Shown here piece by piece: positions 1-7,332 of a stretch of DNA of 16,813 nt. The first letter of the stretch is position 1, and every line of letters begins with the position of its first letter. The notes beneath the pieces were generated by a model. The model saw nothing but the letters and a program-made list of their open reading frames with translations. It was not told the DNA's origin and searched no databases. The DNA is from Clostridia bacterium. Lineage in GTDB: Bacteria; Bacillota; Clostridia; Oscillospirales; CAG-272. The translations under genes were made by a program, and so were the position numbers. Where the stretch lies: contig JAQXKW010000144.1 in assembly GCA_029010655.1 (NCBI GenBank), positions 1-16,813 of the forward strand, in the 5' to 3' direction.

Positions 1-82
1 GCACGGAGCAGGGCTTGTGATGTTGCTTGCGGGAGATGGCTTTTTGAAAGGAAGCGTTTATTATTTGCTGAAAGGGGTATTT

Positions 83-703
83 ATGAAAACTTTTAAGAAT
101 TCTTTATTAAAGCATGTTTTGCTCATTATGCTTTTGCCGGCTGTTCTTCTTACTTCCTGCACGGGAAAAGCCGATCCCGATTCCGATAATACTGCATCTT
201 ACGCTGACGGAGAAGAAGGCAAAACGGAGTATGCCGAGCCGAACATTGATTTAACCGATATTGCAGAATATACGGGTGTTATTTTCCCCGAGGATTCGGA
301 ACTGCTTGAAGTATACGTTCCGAAATCAACCGCCGAAAAAGAGAATAACGGCGATTTGCTTGATTTGTTTGAAGCCGGAGTATTTGCAAAAGTATCTGTT
401 GCAAAAGAACAGTTAGAGAAATTGTATGAAAACATTGAGAGCAACTGCACAGTTCTCGAAGAGAATTCCTCGGAAAAGTTTTTGACTGTGGGACCGTTCT
501 CGGCGGACGAAGTGTCAAACAGCAGATTAAGCAGGTATTATGTTGTGATATACCACCCTGATATTGAGTATCCGGACGATTATACAAAAGAATATATGAG
601 AATCCACACATTCCTTTATGTATACGAGTGTAACGGTTCTTACAATGTTTATTTGGGTGCAGTTAAAACCATTATAAGAGATGATACGACGGCGGGTAAC
701 TGA
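83..703 (+). CDS. Putative lipoprotein of unknown function
   Basis: A 206-residue protein starting at the ATG at 83. That start sits just after AAAGGGG at a normal distance; an in-frame ATG at 17 lacks a comparable RBS and would put residues ahead of the signal peptide. The N-terminus has a short basic stretch (MKTFKNSLLKH), a hydrophobic core and a lipobox, Leu-Thr-Ser-Cys, with Cys26 as the predicted lipidation site. The mature part is acidic at first (Asp/Glu-rich linker, about residues 27-55) and then a mixed alpha/beta soluble domain of about 150 residues with many Tyr near the end. I recognise no family. It is the first of five co-oriented small envelope genes, all unknown. The lipoprotein call is well supported; the role is not known. 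Confidence 0.8.
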   Translation: MKTFKNSLLKHVLLIMLLPAVLLTSCTGKADPDSDNTASYADGEEGKTEYAEPNIDLTDIAEYTGVIFPEDSELLEVYVPKSTAEKENNGDLLDLFEAGVFAKVSVAKEQLEKLYENIESNCTVLEENSSEKFLTVGPFSADEVSNSRLSRYYVVIYHPDIEYPDDYTKEYMRIHTFLYVYECNGSYNVYLGAVKTIIRDDTTAGN

Positions 704-808
704 TTCGGGAAACAGGTGGCGGCAGGACATATGCTATTCACGGCAGATGTAAACCATAAACATAAGCAGACAGAACTGATAATTTTGATACAGGCAGGAA
801 TCAAATAA

Positions 809-1459
809 ATGGAAGAAGATAATACGAAAATCGAATTGTTCACTAAAAAAGCAAAAATTATCACAGTAATTACATGTATTTGCGCTGCGGGTTTTATTGG
901 ACTCCAATTTTATATTGGTTATTACGTAAATACCTCCATATCCAGCATGGAAATCACCCAGGGCTATCGGATGAAACTATGGGTAAAAATACTGGCAATA
1001 ATCAATGCGAATCTTTCACTTGTTCTATTTTTTACGGGACCGGCTTATCAGGTTATTGACGATCAGCGAACCGAAAGGCGAAAGCTGAGCCGCCGGAAAA
1101 CAAAAAATAATAAAAAAAAGAAAAAGCACCAATTTGGATCGGTGAAATTGTCAAATGTCTTTTTGCTGCTGCTTTCAATATTGGTAGCAGTATGCATTAT
1201 TGAAATTATTCCGATTAAGCAAGATATCGATAACAGTTCTTTCAAAACCTATGACGGCGTATGTACCGTACTGTCAGATCGCGTAGCTAACACCGGTAAG
1301 ACCTTTGGCAGCGTCAAGAAAGTTCTTCTTAATGAATTGGATATTCGGGTAAAGGGTGATACAGGTCTTGATAGGGGAGAATACTACGCTCATGTTGTAT
1401 ATTCCGAAAAATCGAAATACATTGTAGTATTTTCGCTTACAGAGGAAGAACTGCAATAG
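809..1459 (+). CDS. Membrane protein with C-terminal extracytoplasmic domain, unknown
   Basis: A 216-residue protein; the ATG at 809 follows AGGAA at about 9 bases. Three hydrophobic segments are visible, at about residues 17-40, 58-80 and 115-135. Between the second and third lies a strongly basic loop (about residues 86-108) with a run of five lysines, encoded by an A-rich tract near 1105-1123. That loop should be cytoplasmic, placing the C-terminal 80 residues outside. The C-terminal part (about 140-216) looks like a small beta domain. It resembles in pattern the end of the protein at 2216-2722: Gly-x-Cys-x-Val near its start, then Leu-Asn, then Gly-Glu-Tyr. No known family is recognised. 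The poly-A tract is a possible slippage site, but the frame is intact through it. Confidence 0.7.
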   Translation: MEEDNTKIELFTKKAKIITVITCICAAGFIGLQFYIGYYVNTSISSMEITQGYRMKLWVKILAIINANLSLVLFFTGPAYQVIDDQRTERRKLSRRKTKNNKKKKKHQFGSVKLSNVFLLLLSILVAVCIIEIIPIKQDIDNSSFKTYDGVCTVLSDRVANTGKTFGSVKKVLLNELDIRVKGDTGLDRGEYYAHVVYSEKSKYIVVFSLTEEELQ

Positions 1460-1605
1460 CTAAAACGGGAGTTGTGAGCTTTCAATACTCATTATGATTA
1501 TAATACGGAGTCTGCGGCGAGGGCGGCGGGGGAATGCCCGCATTTAGCTGTGCCGTTTCAGATAAATACCTGCAACAAAATTCTTGATATTCCGGAGGAT
1601 TAAAT

Positions 1606-2127
1606 ATGAATGCTTTAAGAAAACGAATAATTCTCATAGCGCTTTTAACGCTCATATTTGTTGCGGCGCTGATTCTGACCGTTACCCTGATCGGCAATAA
1701 AAAAGCCATTCCCAATAATGAATGGTCTGCCGAAAAGCTCAGTCGGTACATAGATTATGATTTGACGGATATTGAAATATGCGATGTTTTAACCGAAAGG
1801 CTCGACGGCGGTTCAGAAGCAAACGGAACGGAATACGACAGCACCGTAGTGTGTATTAAGCTAAATGCGACAGACGAACAGCTTAACGAAATTATGAGCA
1901 CAATAACCCGGGAGGATTTATCAATTTCACCCGGAGACCTGCGCTTTTTTGAGAAGAACGGTATCAGCACGGAGTCAATTGAGAAAATGGGGTGCACATG
2001 GAGCCAATACGAGGATAAAAAGCTCTTTTCAACCACATATAAGCCGTACACTATGGACTGGTTCTTCCTTGAAAAAGGGTGCGAAGAAAACTATAATGTT
2101 ATTATAATTACAAGTCTGCCGGTTTAG
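1606..2127 (+). CDS. Single-pass membrane-anchored protein, unknown
   Basis: A 173-residue protein. The start at 1606 is set by an excellent RBS (GGAGG, 7 bases upstream). Residues 1-7 are basic (MNALRKR), followed by one transmembrane helix at about 8-29, with no cysteine lipobox. The rest is a soluble, charged, probably extracytoplasmic domain of about 140 residues with several Trp/Tyr near the C-terminus. It opens with an acidic segment (YIDYDLTDIE) loosely like the start of the mature lipoprotein encoded at 83-703, but the similarity is too weak to call homology. No family is recognised. It is the third of five co-oriented genes, with a 146-bp gap upstream and 88 bp to the next chosen start. 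Confidence 0.7.
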   Translation: MNALRKRIILIALLTLIFVAALILTVTLIGNKKAIPNNEWSAEKLSRYIDYDLTDIEICDVLTERLDGGSEANGTEYDSTVVCIKLNATDEQLNEIMSTITREDLSISPGDLRFFEKNGISTESIEKMGCTWSQYEDKKLFSTTYKPYTMDWFFLEKGCEENYNVIIITSLPV

Positions 2128-2215
2128 TCGTATATCCCCGCTTCGGTATTATGCTTTCAGGAATGAATCGGTCGGCGCCCGGCTTTGGGGAGCGGGATAT
2201 GAAAGGATGTATCAT

Positions 2216-2722
2216 ATGGTAAATCAATACGGGTGGTCAACCGTATACGAAGCTAACGGTCATGTTGGTTTGGTGACGTTAGAGATGATAATCGTTTTCG
2301 CTGTGTTAGCAGTGTTGAATGTCGCTTTGATTAAATGGTGGAGAAAAACCGATAAAACATTAAGGACAGTCCTTGCAATTGTAGTGATTTTGATTGATTT
2401 TGCAAACATAGGATTGGTGGAGGATACAGTACAATTACATTCACAGGATTTCTATACAAGATACTTAAACGGCGAGTGCCTTGTAACCGAGGGATACATA
2501 ACTGAATATGAGGCGCCTAACGATGGACGCCCCGATAGCTTTTGCCTTAACAACATTGAGTTTGTCGTTCGAGATAGACCACTCAATGCATACGGCTACA
2601 ACATTCGTCAGGAAAACGGCGGGGTGCTGAAGAACGGTGAATATGTGAGAATTCATTATTTTGAATATCAGGGCTATCATGTCATGATGAAGCTGGAGCT
2701 GAGGACCTCCGAATCCCCGTAG
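2216..2722 (+). CDS. Two-helix membrane protein with extracytoplasmic beta domain, unknown
   Basis: A 168-residue protein from the ATG at 2216. An in-frame ATG at 2207 would give three more residues, but the AAAGGA motif directly abuts it, whereas it lies about 8 bases from 2216. Hydrophobic helices are at about residues 22-40 and 49-67, separated by a short basic loop (KWWRKTDK). The C-terminal 95 residues start with Gly-Glu-Cys-Leu-Val-Thr-Glu and end with a Gly-Glu-Tyr-x-Arg-Ile-His-Tyr stretch. The order of features matches the C-terminal domain of the protein at 809-1459, suggesting distant paralogues. The function is unknown. Confidence 0.7.
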   Translation: MVNQYGWSTVYEANGHVGLVTLEMIIVFAVLAVLNVALIKWWRKTDKTLRTVLAIVVILIDFANIGLVEDTVQLHSQDFYTRYLNGECLVTEGYITEYEAPNDGRPDSFCLNNIEFVVRDRPLNAYGYNIRQENGGVLKNGEYVRIHYFEYQGYHVMMKLELRTSESP

Positions 2723-2787
2723 TTTTTTAGGGATGTTGCGAAAAATCCCCGACTGACCTACGCCGCCGGTAAAAAAGGAGAATTATT

Positions 2788-3567
2788 ATGATTTCTTATA
2801 CAGTGTTTTTTATCCTGAGCGCAGTTCTGCTTTTCGGATTAATAAAAAAGAAAAAGAAAATATTTGCCGTAATAGGAGTATGCACGGAAGTTGCTTTGCT
2901 GTGTCTCATTATCCTCGGATTATTGGGCATTTCGCTTACGCCATTGGCATTTCTCATATTAAATATTGCCGTTGCTTTGTGGTGCTTGATTGAAATGTAT
3001 ATACTGTTTTTCAAGAGTGCGAAAATAACGGTAATTGTTGCTTCTGCCCTTTGCGTATTGTTTATAGCGGCTACGGTGTTTTATTATCCCGCCTTCCTGA
3101 AAAGAACGGTTGACGGTACCGATTATATGGCGGTGTATTCCAAATGGACGGGCATTTCCGAAACAAAGGTCAGCTACCATCATATGTATAACAGCCTTTT
3201 CATGTCAAGCGACGCAAGCTATACCGAAAACTACGGGATTTTATTCTGCGGTTGGGAAGATGTGTTCAATTACGAGCCGTATTCCGTCAGCAATGACGAC
3301 GGCGTAATAGACCCGGAAAAGCTTGAAAATTTGGAAGATATGCTGTCTAAATTAAATACGAACACTACCATGCAGGATGTGGTTAGTATATTCGGAAAGG
3401 CACCTCGCATGAAACCCGAAACAAATTCGGACAGCTGGGAGTATTACTGCGGCGATACAACCATTACGCTGACAGGGATAAACAATCAGGACGGTACATT
3501 ATTTCAGGCTGTTGTTAACGACAGAAATTCAAGCTATGAGCTGGATTTGACTGATTCCCACAAATAA
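2788..3567 (+). CDS. Four-helix membrane protein with BamE/SmpA-like C-terminus
   Basis: A 259-residue protein with a clear RBS (AAGGAG about 8 bases before the ATG at 2788). Four hydrophobic helices fill residues 3-19, 25-47, 52-74 and 79-99, with a run of five lysines after the first. The C-terminal 155 residues are soluble. Its last third (about 180-250) has the pattern of a small BamE/SmpA-like fold: helix, TTMQDVVSIFGKAP, then a Trp-Glu-Tyr-Tyr strand and an Ile-Thr-Leu-Thr strand. This fold often occurs in secreted or membrane-anchored Firmicutes proteins of unknown role. The fold match is pattern recognition, not a search result. It is the last gene of the five-gene block; the next gene is on the opposite strand beyond a terminator. 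Confidence 0.72.
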   Translation: MISYTVFFILSAVLLFGLIKKKKKIFAVIGVCTEVALLCLIILGLLGISLTPLAFLILNIAVALWCLIEMYILFFKSAKITVIVASALCVLFIAATVFYYPAFLKRTVDGTDYMAVYSKWTGISETKVSYHHMYNSLFMSSDASYTENYGILFCGWEDVFNYEPYSVSNDDGVIDPEKLENLEDMLSKLNTNTTMQDVVSIFGKAPRMKPETNSDSWEYYCGDTTITLTGINNQDGTLFQAVVNDRNSSYELDLTDSHK

Positions 3568-3696
3568 TTCAGTATGATTTTGCAATAAATCGCTGACAGT
3601 ATTGTTTTTAACGATTTACATATGGAAAGATTCTTGACGGCGGTGAACGGGCAGAAACCGCAAAAGCATTGTCATAGCGGGACGGGCAATAAATTC

Positions 3697-3728
3697 AAAA
3701 ACAGGAGACGCATTTGTCTCCTGTTTTT
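3697..3728. terminator. Bidirectional rho-independent terminator
   Basis: Perfect inverted repeat: 13-nt arms (four A, then ACAGGAGAC; mirrored by GTCTCCTGT, then four T) around a 6-nt loop. A run of six T follows the GC-containing arm on the plus strand and an A run precedes the stem, so it can stop transcription both from the gene ending at 3567 and from the minus-strand gene ending at 3781. Confidence 0.88.
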
Positions 3729-3745
3729 TACGGTTATGAGAAAGT

Positions 3746-3776
3746 CTGCCAAGCCGAAAAGCGGAAGCGTTGGCAG
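3746..3776 (-). terminator. Possible second hairpin after the CDP-alcohol transferase gene
   Basis: CTGCCAA at 3746-3752 pairs exactly with TTGGCAG at 3770-3776, just past the stop codon of the minus-strand gene at 3781. There is a small inner CCG/CGG pairing. Read leftwards it is followed only by a short T-rich stretch (ACTTTCTC), so on its own it would be a weak terminator or a transcript-end stabiliser. Confidence 0.45.
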
Positions 3777-3780
3777 TTGA

Positions 3781-4344
3781 TTACCCGCCGCAGCTTTTAA
3801 TCTGAAAAACCGTTTTTATATCCGAATTATAGCCTTTGCCGCAAAGATGAATGAGAAGCTCCTCGCCGGAGGCGAGCGCCGCAATTACACAGACGGCTGT
3901 GCACACGGGAAGGGCAATTGGCAGTGAAATTACATACGGAACGGAAAACACCGCCGCCCCTGTCAGCTTATTCATATAAGTGTGCAGGGAGGCAAACCTG
4001 CGGTATTTTACCGCCGCCGTAATATATGCCGAAAGCCGCAAAACAAGTATTGCGGCGGCACAGTACAGAATTTGCACCGGAAGCGTCTCATATAAAACGG
4101 GCAAAAACCGAATCAGCATCACAGCATAAAAAAGCAAATCGGCAATGCTGTCAAGCAGGGAGCCGAATTCGCTGACATTCCCCGTTTTTCGGGCAATCGT
4201 GCCGTCTAAAGCGTCGGAAATACCTGTCAGCGTATATACAATAAAGAATGAGAGGGAAAGCGGAGCCGTAAACATCAGTATTACAGCCCCGCCTATCCGC
4301 AGAGCGGAGATAATGTCAGGAACGTATTTTATTATGTTTTTCAT
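3781..4344 (-). CDS. CDP-alcohol phosphatidyltransferase family protein
   Basis: A 187-residue integral membrane enzyme of the CDP-alcohol phosphotransferase family. These enzymes transfer a phosphatidyl group from CDP-diacylglycerol to an alcohol such as glycerol-3-phosphate, serine or inositol phosphate. The signature D-x2-D-G-x2-A-R-x8-G-x3-D-x3-D is complete: Asp44, Asp47-Gly48, Ala51-Arg52, Gly61, Asp65 and Asp69. About five or six hydrophobic segments are visible and the length is normal for PgsA-like proteins. The alcohol acceptor cannot be told from the sequence, so no gene symbol is given. The first ATG is about 17 bases beyond the AAGGA motif, which is long. It is the last gene of the minus-strand block, 39 bp after the DUF4097-like gene, so it may be co-transcribed with envelope-stress genes. 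Confidence 0.85.
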   Translation of the reverse strand: MKNIIKYVPDIISALRIGGAVILMFTAPLSLSFFIVYTLTGISDALDGTIARKTGNVSEFGSLLDSIADLLFYAVMLIRFLPVLYETLPVQILYCAAAILVLRLSAYITAAVKYRRFASLHTYMNKLTGAAVFSVPYVISLPIALPVCTAVCVIAALASGEELLIHLCGKGYNSDIKTVFQIKSCGG

Positions 4345-4383
4345 AAATTTATGAATTGCCGTCCTTCTTTTCCACGGCTGTCC

Positions 4384-5196
4384 TTATTTTTCGCTCTTTT
4401 CAAAGTCTATATTCAGCGAGCCTATTCCGCCGTCGATTTTTATGCGGCAGTCTCCGTCGCCGAAGACTTCGCCGTCGGACATTTTTTCTCCGTCGATGAC
4501 GGCTTCGCCCAAGCCCTTGTCAAGCTCAATACGGTAGTCATCTTTACTGCCCGAAAGGATAAAATCGGCGCCGCCTATACCGTAGTCAACCTTGCAGTCT
4601 CCGCAAAGCTTTCCGCAAAATTCCAGCTTGCCCACGCCGATTTCCATAGACAGATCGCGAAGCTCACCGTCACGGATTGTAAGCTTGCCCGTGCCTGAGG
4701 AAATCTTTGTGCGGTTTTCAACGGAGAGCTTTTCTATATCCGTTTCGCCTGCGCCCAGCTCAAGGGTCAGGTTTTTTGCAAGAAGGGAGTCTATTTTAAC
4801 CTTTCCCGCTCCTGTGGAAATCTCGGCGTTTTCAAATACAAAGTCCTCGGGAACCGTTACAACTACCTTTACATTGCCGGAGGATACGCCGATGATAGTC
4901 CTTTTTTCGGTGATTTTCAAGGTGTTCTTTTCTTCCTTGACGGTGAGATATTTGTGGTTGCTTTCCACCGAAAAGCTGTCGCCGCTGACGATTTCAAGGG
5001 ACGCCGCACCGATTTCGGCGTCAAGGTTTTCAATGTTGCCTTCTATCTTATAGGTCTGCGTTTCTCCTGCGACATTTCCTTTGAAAAGTCCGGCAACCGT
5101 GCCCAGAGCCCCCACAATTCCTCCGATAATGGAGACAATCAGAAATACGGCAAATGCTACGGCGCAGTATTTTATCGCCCTTTGCAGTCCCGTCAT
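4384..5196 (-). CDS. DUF4097-type beta-repeat membrane-anchored protein
   Basis: A 270-residue protein with an N-terminal membrane anchor (about residues 10-38, Gly/Ile/Val-rich). A long soluble region follows, built of short repeated beta strands: alternating hydrophobic residues with recurring Gly-Ala-Gly or Gly-x-Gly turns such as STGAGKVKID, ELGAGETDIE, SSGTGKLTIR and EIGVGKLEF. This is the pattern of the DUF4097 / putative adhesin beta-helix family, common next to LiaF-like proteins and PspC-type regulators in Firmicutes. Its exact function is unknown. The start codon overlaps the stop of the LiaF-like gene by 4 bp (ATGA), so the two are probably translationally coupled and may work together at the membrane. 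Confidence 0.82.
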   Translation of the reverse strand: MTGLQRAIKYCAVAFAVFLIVSIIGGIVGALGTVAGLFKGNVAGETQTYKIEGNIENLDAEIGAASLEIVSGDSFSVESNHKYLTVKEEKNTLKITEKRTIIGVSSGNVKVVVTVPEDFVFENAEISTGAGKVKIDSLLAKNLTLELGAGETDIEKLSVENRTKISSGTGKLTIRDGELRDLSMEIGVGKLEFCGKLCGDCKVDYGIGGADFILSGSKDDYRIELDKGLGEAVIDGEKMSDGEVFGDGDCRIKIDGGIGSLNIDFEKSEK

Positions 5197-5876
5197 TTTA
5201 TTTCAACACCTCCGAATATTGCAGTTCCGTTAATATAGAGCGTAGGCGCGCCCTCGATTTTCGGGTTATTTTTTTTGCCGGAGACTCCGCCGAAAATGGA
5301 GTTGGAGGTAACTCTTATATTAATATTATCGGGCGCAAAAATATCGATTCCTCCGAAAATGGCTGAAGCGCGGATTACGCAGTCCTGCTCGATTACGGCG
5401 TTTCTCAGATCGCATTCTACTCCGCCGAAAACGGCGTTAAGCTCCGCTCCCTGAAAAACCTCGCCGGAAAAATTCATGTTTTCCCCTGAAAAAACAGCAG
5501 TTCCGTATTTTACCTCGCCGTTTTTGTCCTGCAATTTTTTCATAGCGTCGGCACATGCCTTGTCAAAGCGCCCGCCAAACAAAAGCTTTATTCCGAATAA
5601 AATGATGATTGCGGGAATTGCCAGCTTCCACAGCATATCAAAGGAAAGAATGTCACGGCAGAAAAGGAGAAGAAGCACGCCTATGCAAAGACCGATAAGG
5701 TTGCCTGTTTTGTCATGGTTTGTCAGCAGTCCCACAGCGCTCGGAACGATGATAAACAGCGTCCACCAGCCATCGAAAAACAGATTGAAATCAGTGATGC
5801 CGAAAGCGTTCAGCCCCAGCAGAATGCCTAAGCCGATAAGAATAATACCCCATAATACCCGATTTGCCTGTTTCAT
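5193..5876 (-). CDS. LiaF-like membrane protein (cell wall-active antibiotics response family)
   Basis: A 227-residue protein. The N-terminal half has four hydrophobic helices (about residues 6-22, 36-52, 59-75 and 82-100) with the Gly-rich first helix and Trp-Trp motif typical of the LiaF/DUF5668 transmembrane region. The C-terminal half (about 124-227) is a beta-repeat domain with four Phe-Gly-Gly motifs, matching the LiaF C-terminal domain. In Bacillus, LiaF inhibits the LiaS kinase and tunes the response to cell-wall antibiotics. Here the nearest kinase, 43 bp upstream, is of the LytS type rather than the LiaS type, and no response regulator is adjacent. The family call is strong; the partner kinase is inferred from position. 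Confidence 0.85.
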   Translation of the reverse strand: MKQANRVLWGIILIGLGILLGLNAFGITDFNLFFDGWWTLFIIVPSAVGLLTNHDKTGNLIGLCIGVLLLLFCRDILSFDMLWKLAIPAIIILFGIKLLFGGRFDKACADAMKKLQDKNGEVKYGTAVFSGENMNFSGEVFQGAELNAVFGGVECDLRNAVIEQDCVIRASAIFGGIDIFAPDNINIRVTSNSIFGGVSGKKNNPKIEGAPTLYINGTAIFGGVEIK

Positions 5877-5919
5877 AATTTTTGACCTTTCTTTATGTTA
5901 ATTAATTTTTTGTGAGTTT

Positions 5920-7236
5920 TTAGCTTTTATTTTCCGTTTCCCTGTTAATCCGCAGGAGCAGACGCGCGGTAACACCGCCGTCCGGATTTTCCGTATAGGA
6001 CAGACCGCAGTCCTTTCCGCACAACAGCTTTATACGCTTCTGTACGTTAAGAAGTCCTATGCTGTTGCCTTCAAGCTTTGCAGGCTGTTTTTGGTAGTGC
6101 AGCAGCATGTCCTCCACCTTTTCCCGAACTCCCGGGGCAAAGCCGCCGCCCGTGTCTGTTACCAGAAGCTCCATGCATCCGCTCTGCCGAGCCTTGTGCG
6201 CCGAGACTGTTACAGAGCCACGGTACCCTTTGTTTTTCAGCCCGTGAAGCAGACTGTTTTCCACAATGGGCTGTAAAATGAAATTGGGAACCAGCACATC
6301 GCCTAACTCCGGGTCTATATCGTACCGGCATTCAAGCTCAGGGTATCGGTAGCACATCAGCTCCATATAAGCCTCCATAAGCTCCAGCTCCTCGTCCAGC
6401 GCCACCATGGGTCTATCTACCTTCACGCTCATGCGGAAGAAATCCACCAGTCGCATGAGCAGGGAGGCAACCTTGTCGTCGCCGTTAAGCTGAGCCTGAA
6501 TTCGGATGGCGTCCAGAGTGTTGTAGAGAAAATGAGGATTTACCTGGCTTTTCAGATAAAGCATAGACATTTTTTGCTCTGTCAGCTCCGCTCTGAGAAT
6601 GTCGGGATTTTCAAGAGTCAGGTAGAAGGACAGGGTCATAAGAGTAAGCCCCATGCCGCTGATAAGCCAGTGGTGGTAAAGTCCCTGCAAGAGACAAACG
6701 CAGATTTCAACGGCAAGCGCCGCACCGATTGCAAACCTCTTTTTATTGTCCAGATGCTTTCCGTACAGTAAAAGCAATCTCACACACATTATGAGATAAA
6801 AGGCGACTGCTACATAACAAACGGTGACGTGGATGCCGTCGGAGTAGTTTCCGTGAGGGGTCACGGCGTAGTGTACCGGCAGAAAAATCGCGCCCAGCTC
6901 CGAAGCCACCAGGAAAACGGCGGCCGCCGGGTCAAAGCGTCTCGGATTTCCCGCTTCCTCCTGCACAAGAATTGCAATGTAGAGATAAAACAGATAGACG
7001 ATAAACAGTAAACTTCCGATAAAGAAACGGTGCAGAATATCGTTAAGCAGTCTCGGCACGGTGTCTAAATGGTTTACCGTATATAATGTAGCTCCGTCAA
7101 AGACAAGATGAAAAAGCATGGCGACAAGTATTACCGAAAAGGTTTTGTGAAGCGGCGTGTTTTTTCGCTCTGCGGAGAAATATACAAAGGATACAAAGAC
7201 CAGAACAAGAAATAAAGCAATTTCCATTCTCAGCAT
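5920..7236 (-). CDS. LytS/YehU-type sensor histidine kinase, multi-pass N-terminus
   Basis: A 438-residue sensor kinase. About seven hydrophobic segments fill residues 1-208, with no periplasmic or PAS-like domain visible, so the membrane region itself is probably the sensor. The catalytic part is the His_kinase (PF06580) type: QVNPHFLYNTL with phosphoacceptor His235, then an ATPase domain with N-box PIVENSLLHG (Asn327), DTGGGF at 361-366 and a GNSIGLLN lid motif near 390-397. These kinases usually pair with LytTR or AraC-type response regulators; none is encoded nearby, so it is an orphan within this window. The start at 7236 follows a strong AGGAGG about 8 bases upstream; a second ATG three codons in is less well placed. 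It leads the block containing the LiaF-like and DUF4097-like genes. Confidence 0.9.
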   Translation of the reverse strand: MLRMEIALFLVLVFVSFVYFSAERKNTPLHKTFSVILVAMLFHLVFDGATLYTVNHLDTVPRLLNDILHRFFIGSLLFIVYLFYLYIAILVQEEAGNPRRFDPAAAVFLVASELGAIFLPVHYAVTPHGNYSDGIHVTVCYVAVAFYLIMCVRLLLLYGKHLDNKKRFAIGAALAVEICVCLLQGLYHHWLISGMGLTLMTLSFYLTLENPDILRAELTEQKMSMLYLKSQVNPHFLYNTLDAIRIQAQLNGDDKVASLLMRLVDFFRMSVKVDRPMVALDEELELMEAYMELMCYRYPELECRYDIDPELGDVLVPNFILQPIVENSLLHGLKNKGYRGSVTVSAHKARQSGCMELLVTDTGGGFAPGVREKVEDMLLHYQKQPAKLEGNSIGLLNVQKRIKLLCGKDCGLSYTENPDGGVTARLLLRINRETENKS

Positions 7237-7258
7237 CTTTTTTCCCTCCTTCTATCGG

Positions 7259-7316
7259 TATTATAGTTGATTTTTAGAACGCATAATAGACAGATTATAT
7301 AGGGAAATGTGTCAAT
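7259..7316 (-). promoter_or_regulatory. Probable promoter region of the histidine kinase operon
   Basis: Read leftwards, the 96-bp gap before the kinase gene contains TTGACA (7315-7310), TATAAT (7299-7294) and a second TATAAT (7265-7260). The first pair is only 10 bp apart, too close to work as one sigma-A promoter. The second TATAAT has no good -35 at 17 bp. A promoter here is likely, given the AT-rich gap between the regulator stop and the kinase start, but the exact elements are uncertain. Confidence 0.35.
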
Positions 7317-7332
7317 TTTTATTATTTTTCCC

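Noticed and set aside
1526..1541. GC-rich hairpin (GCGGG / CCCGC) between the second and third unknown genes
   Set aside because: Only five pairs and no T run on either side; not enough for a terminator call.
83..3567. Integron or phage gene-cassette array
   Set aside because: No integrase, no repeated recombination sites between the genes and no phage structural genes; the gaps do not share a common sequence that I can see.
4592..5053. Plus-strand frame of 153 codons within the DUF4097-like gene
   Set aside because: Ser/Pro-rich low-complexity translation typical of the complement of a beta-repeat gene; no RBS.
7294..7315. TTGACA and TATAAT (minus strand) as a strong promoter for the histidine kinase
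   Set aside because: The two hexamers are only 10 bp apart, far below the 16-18 bp needed; listed only as a low-confidence promoter region.
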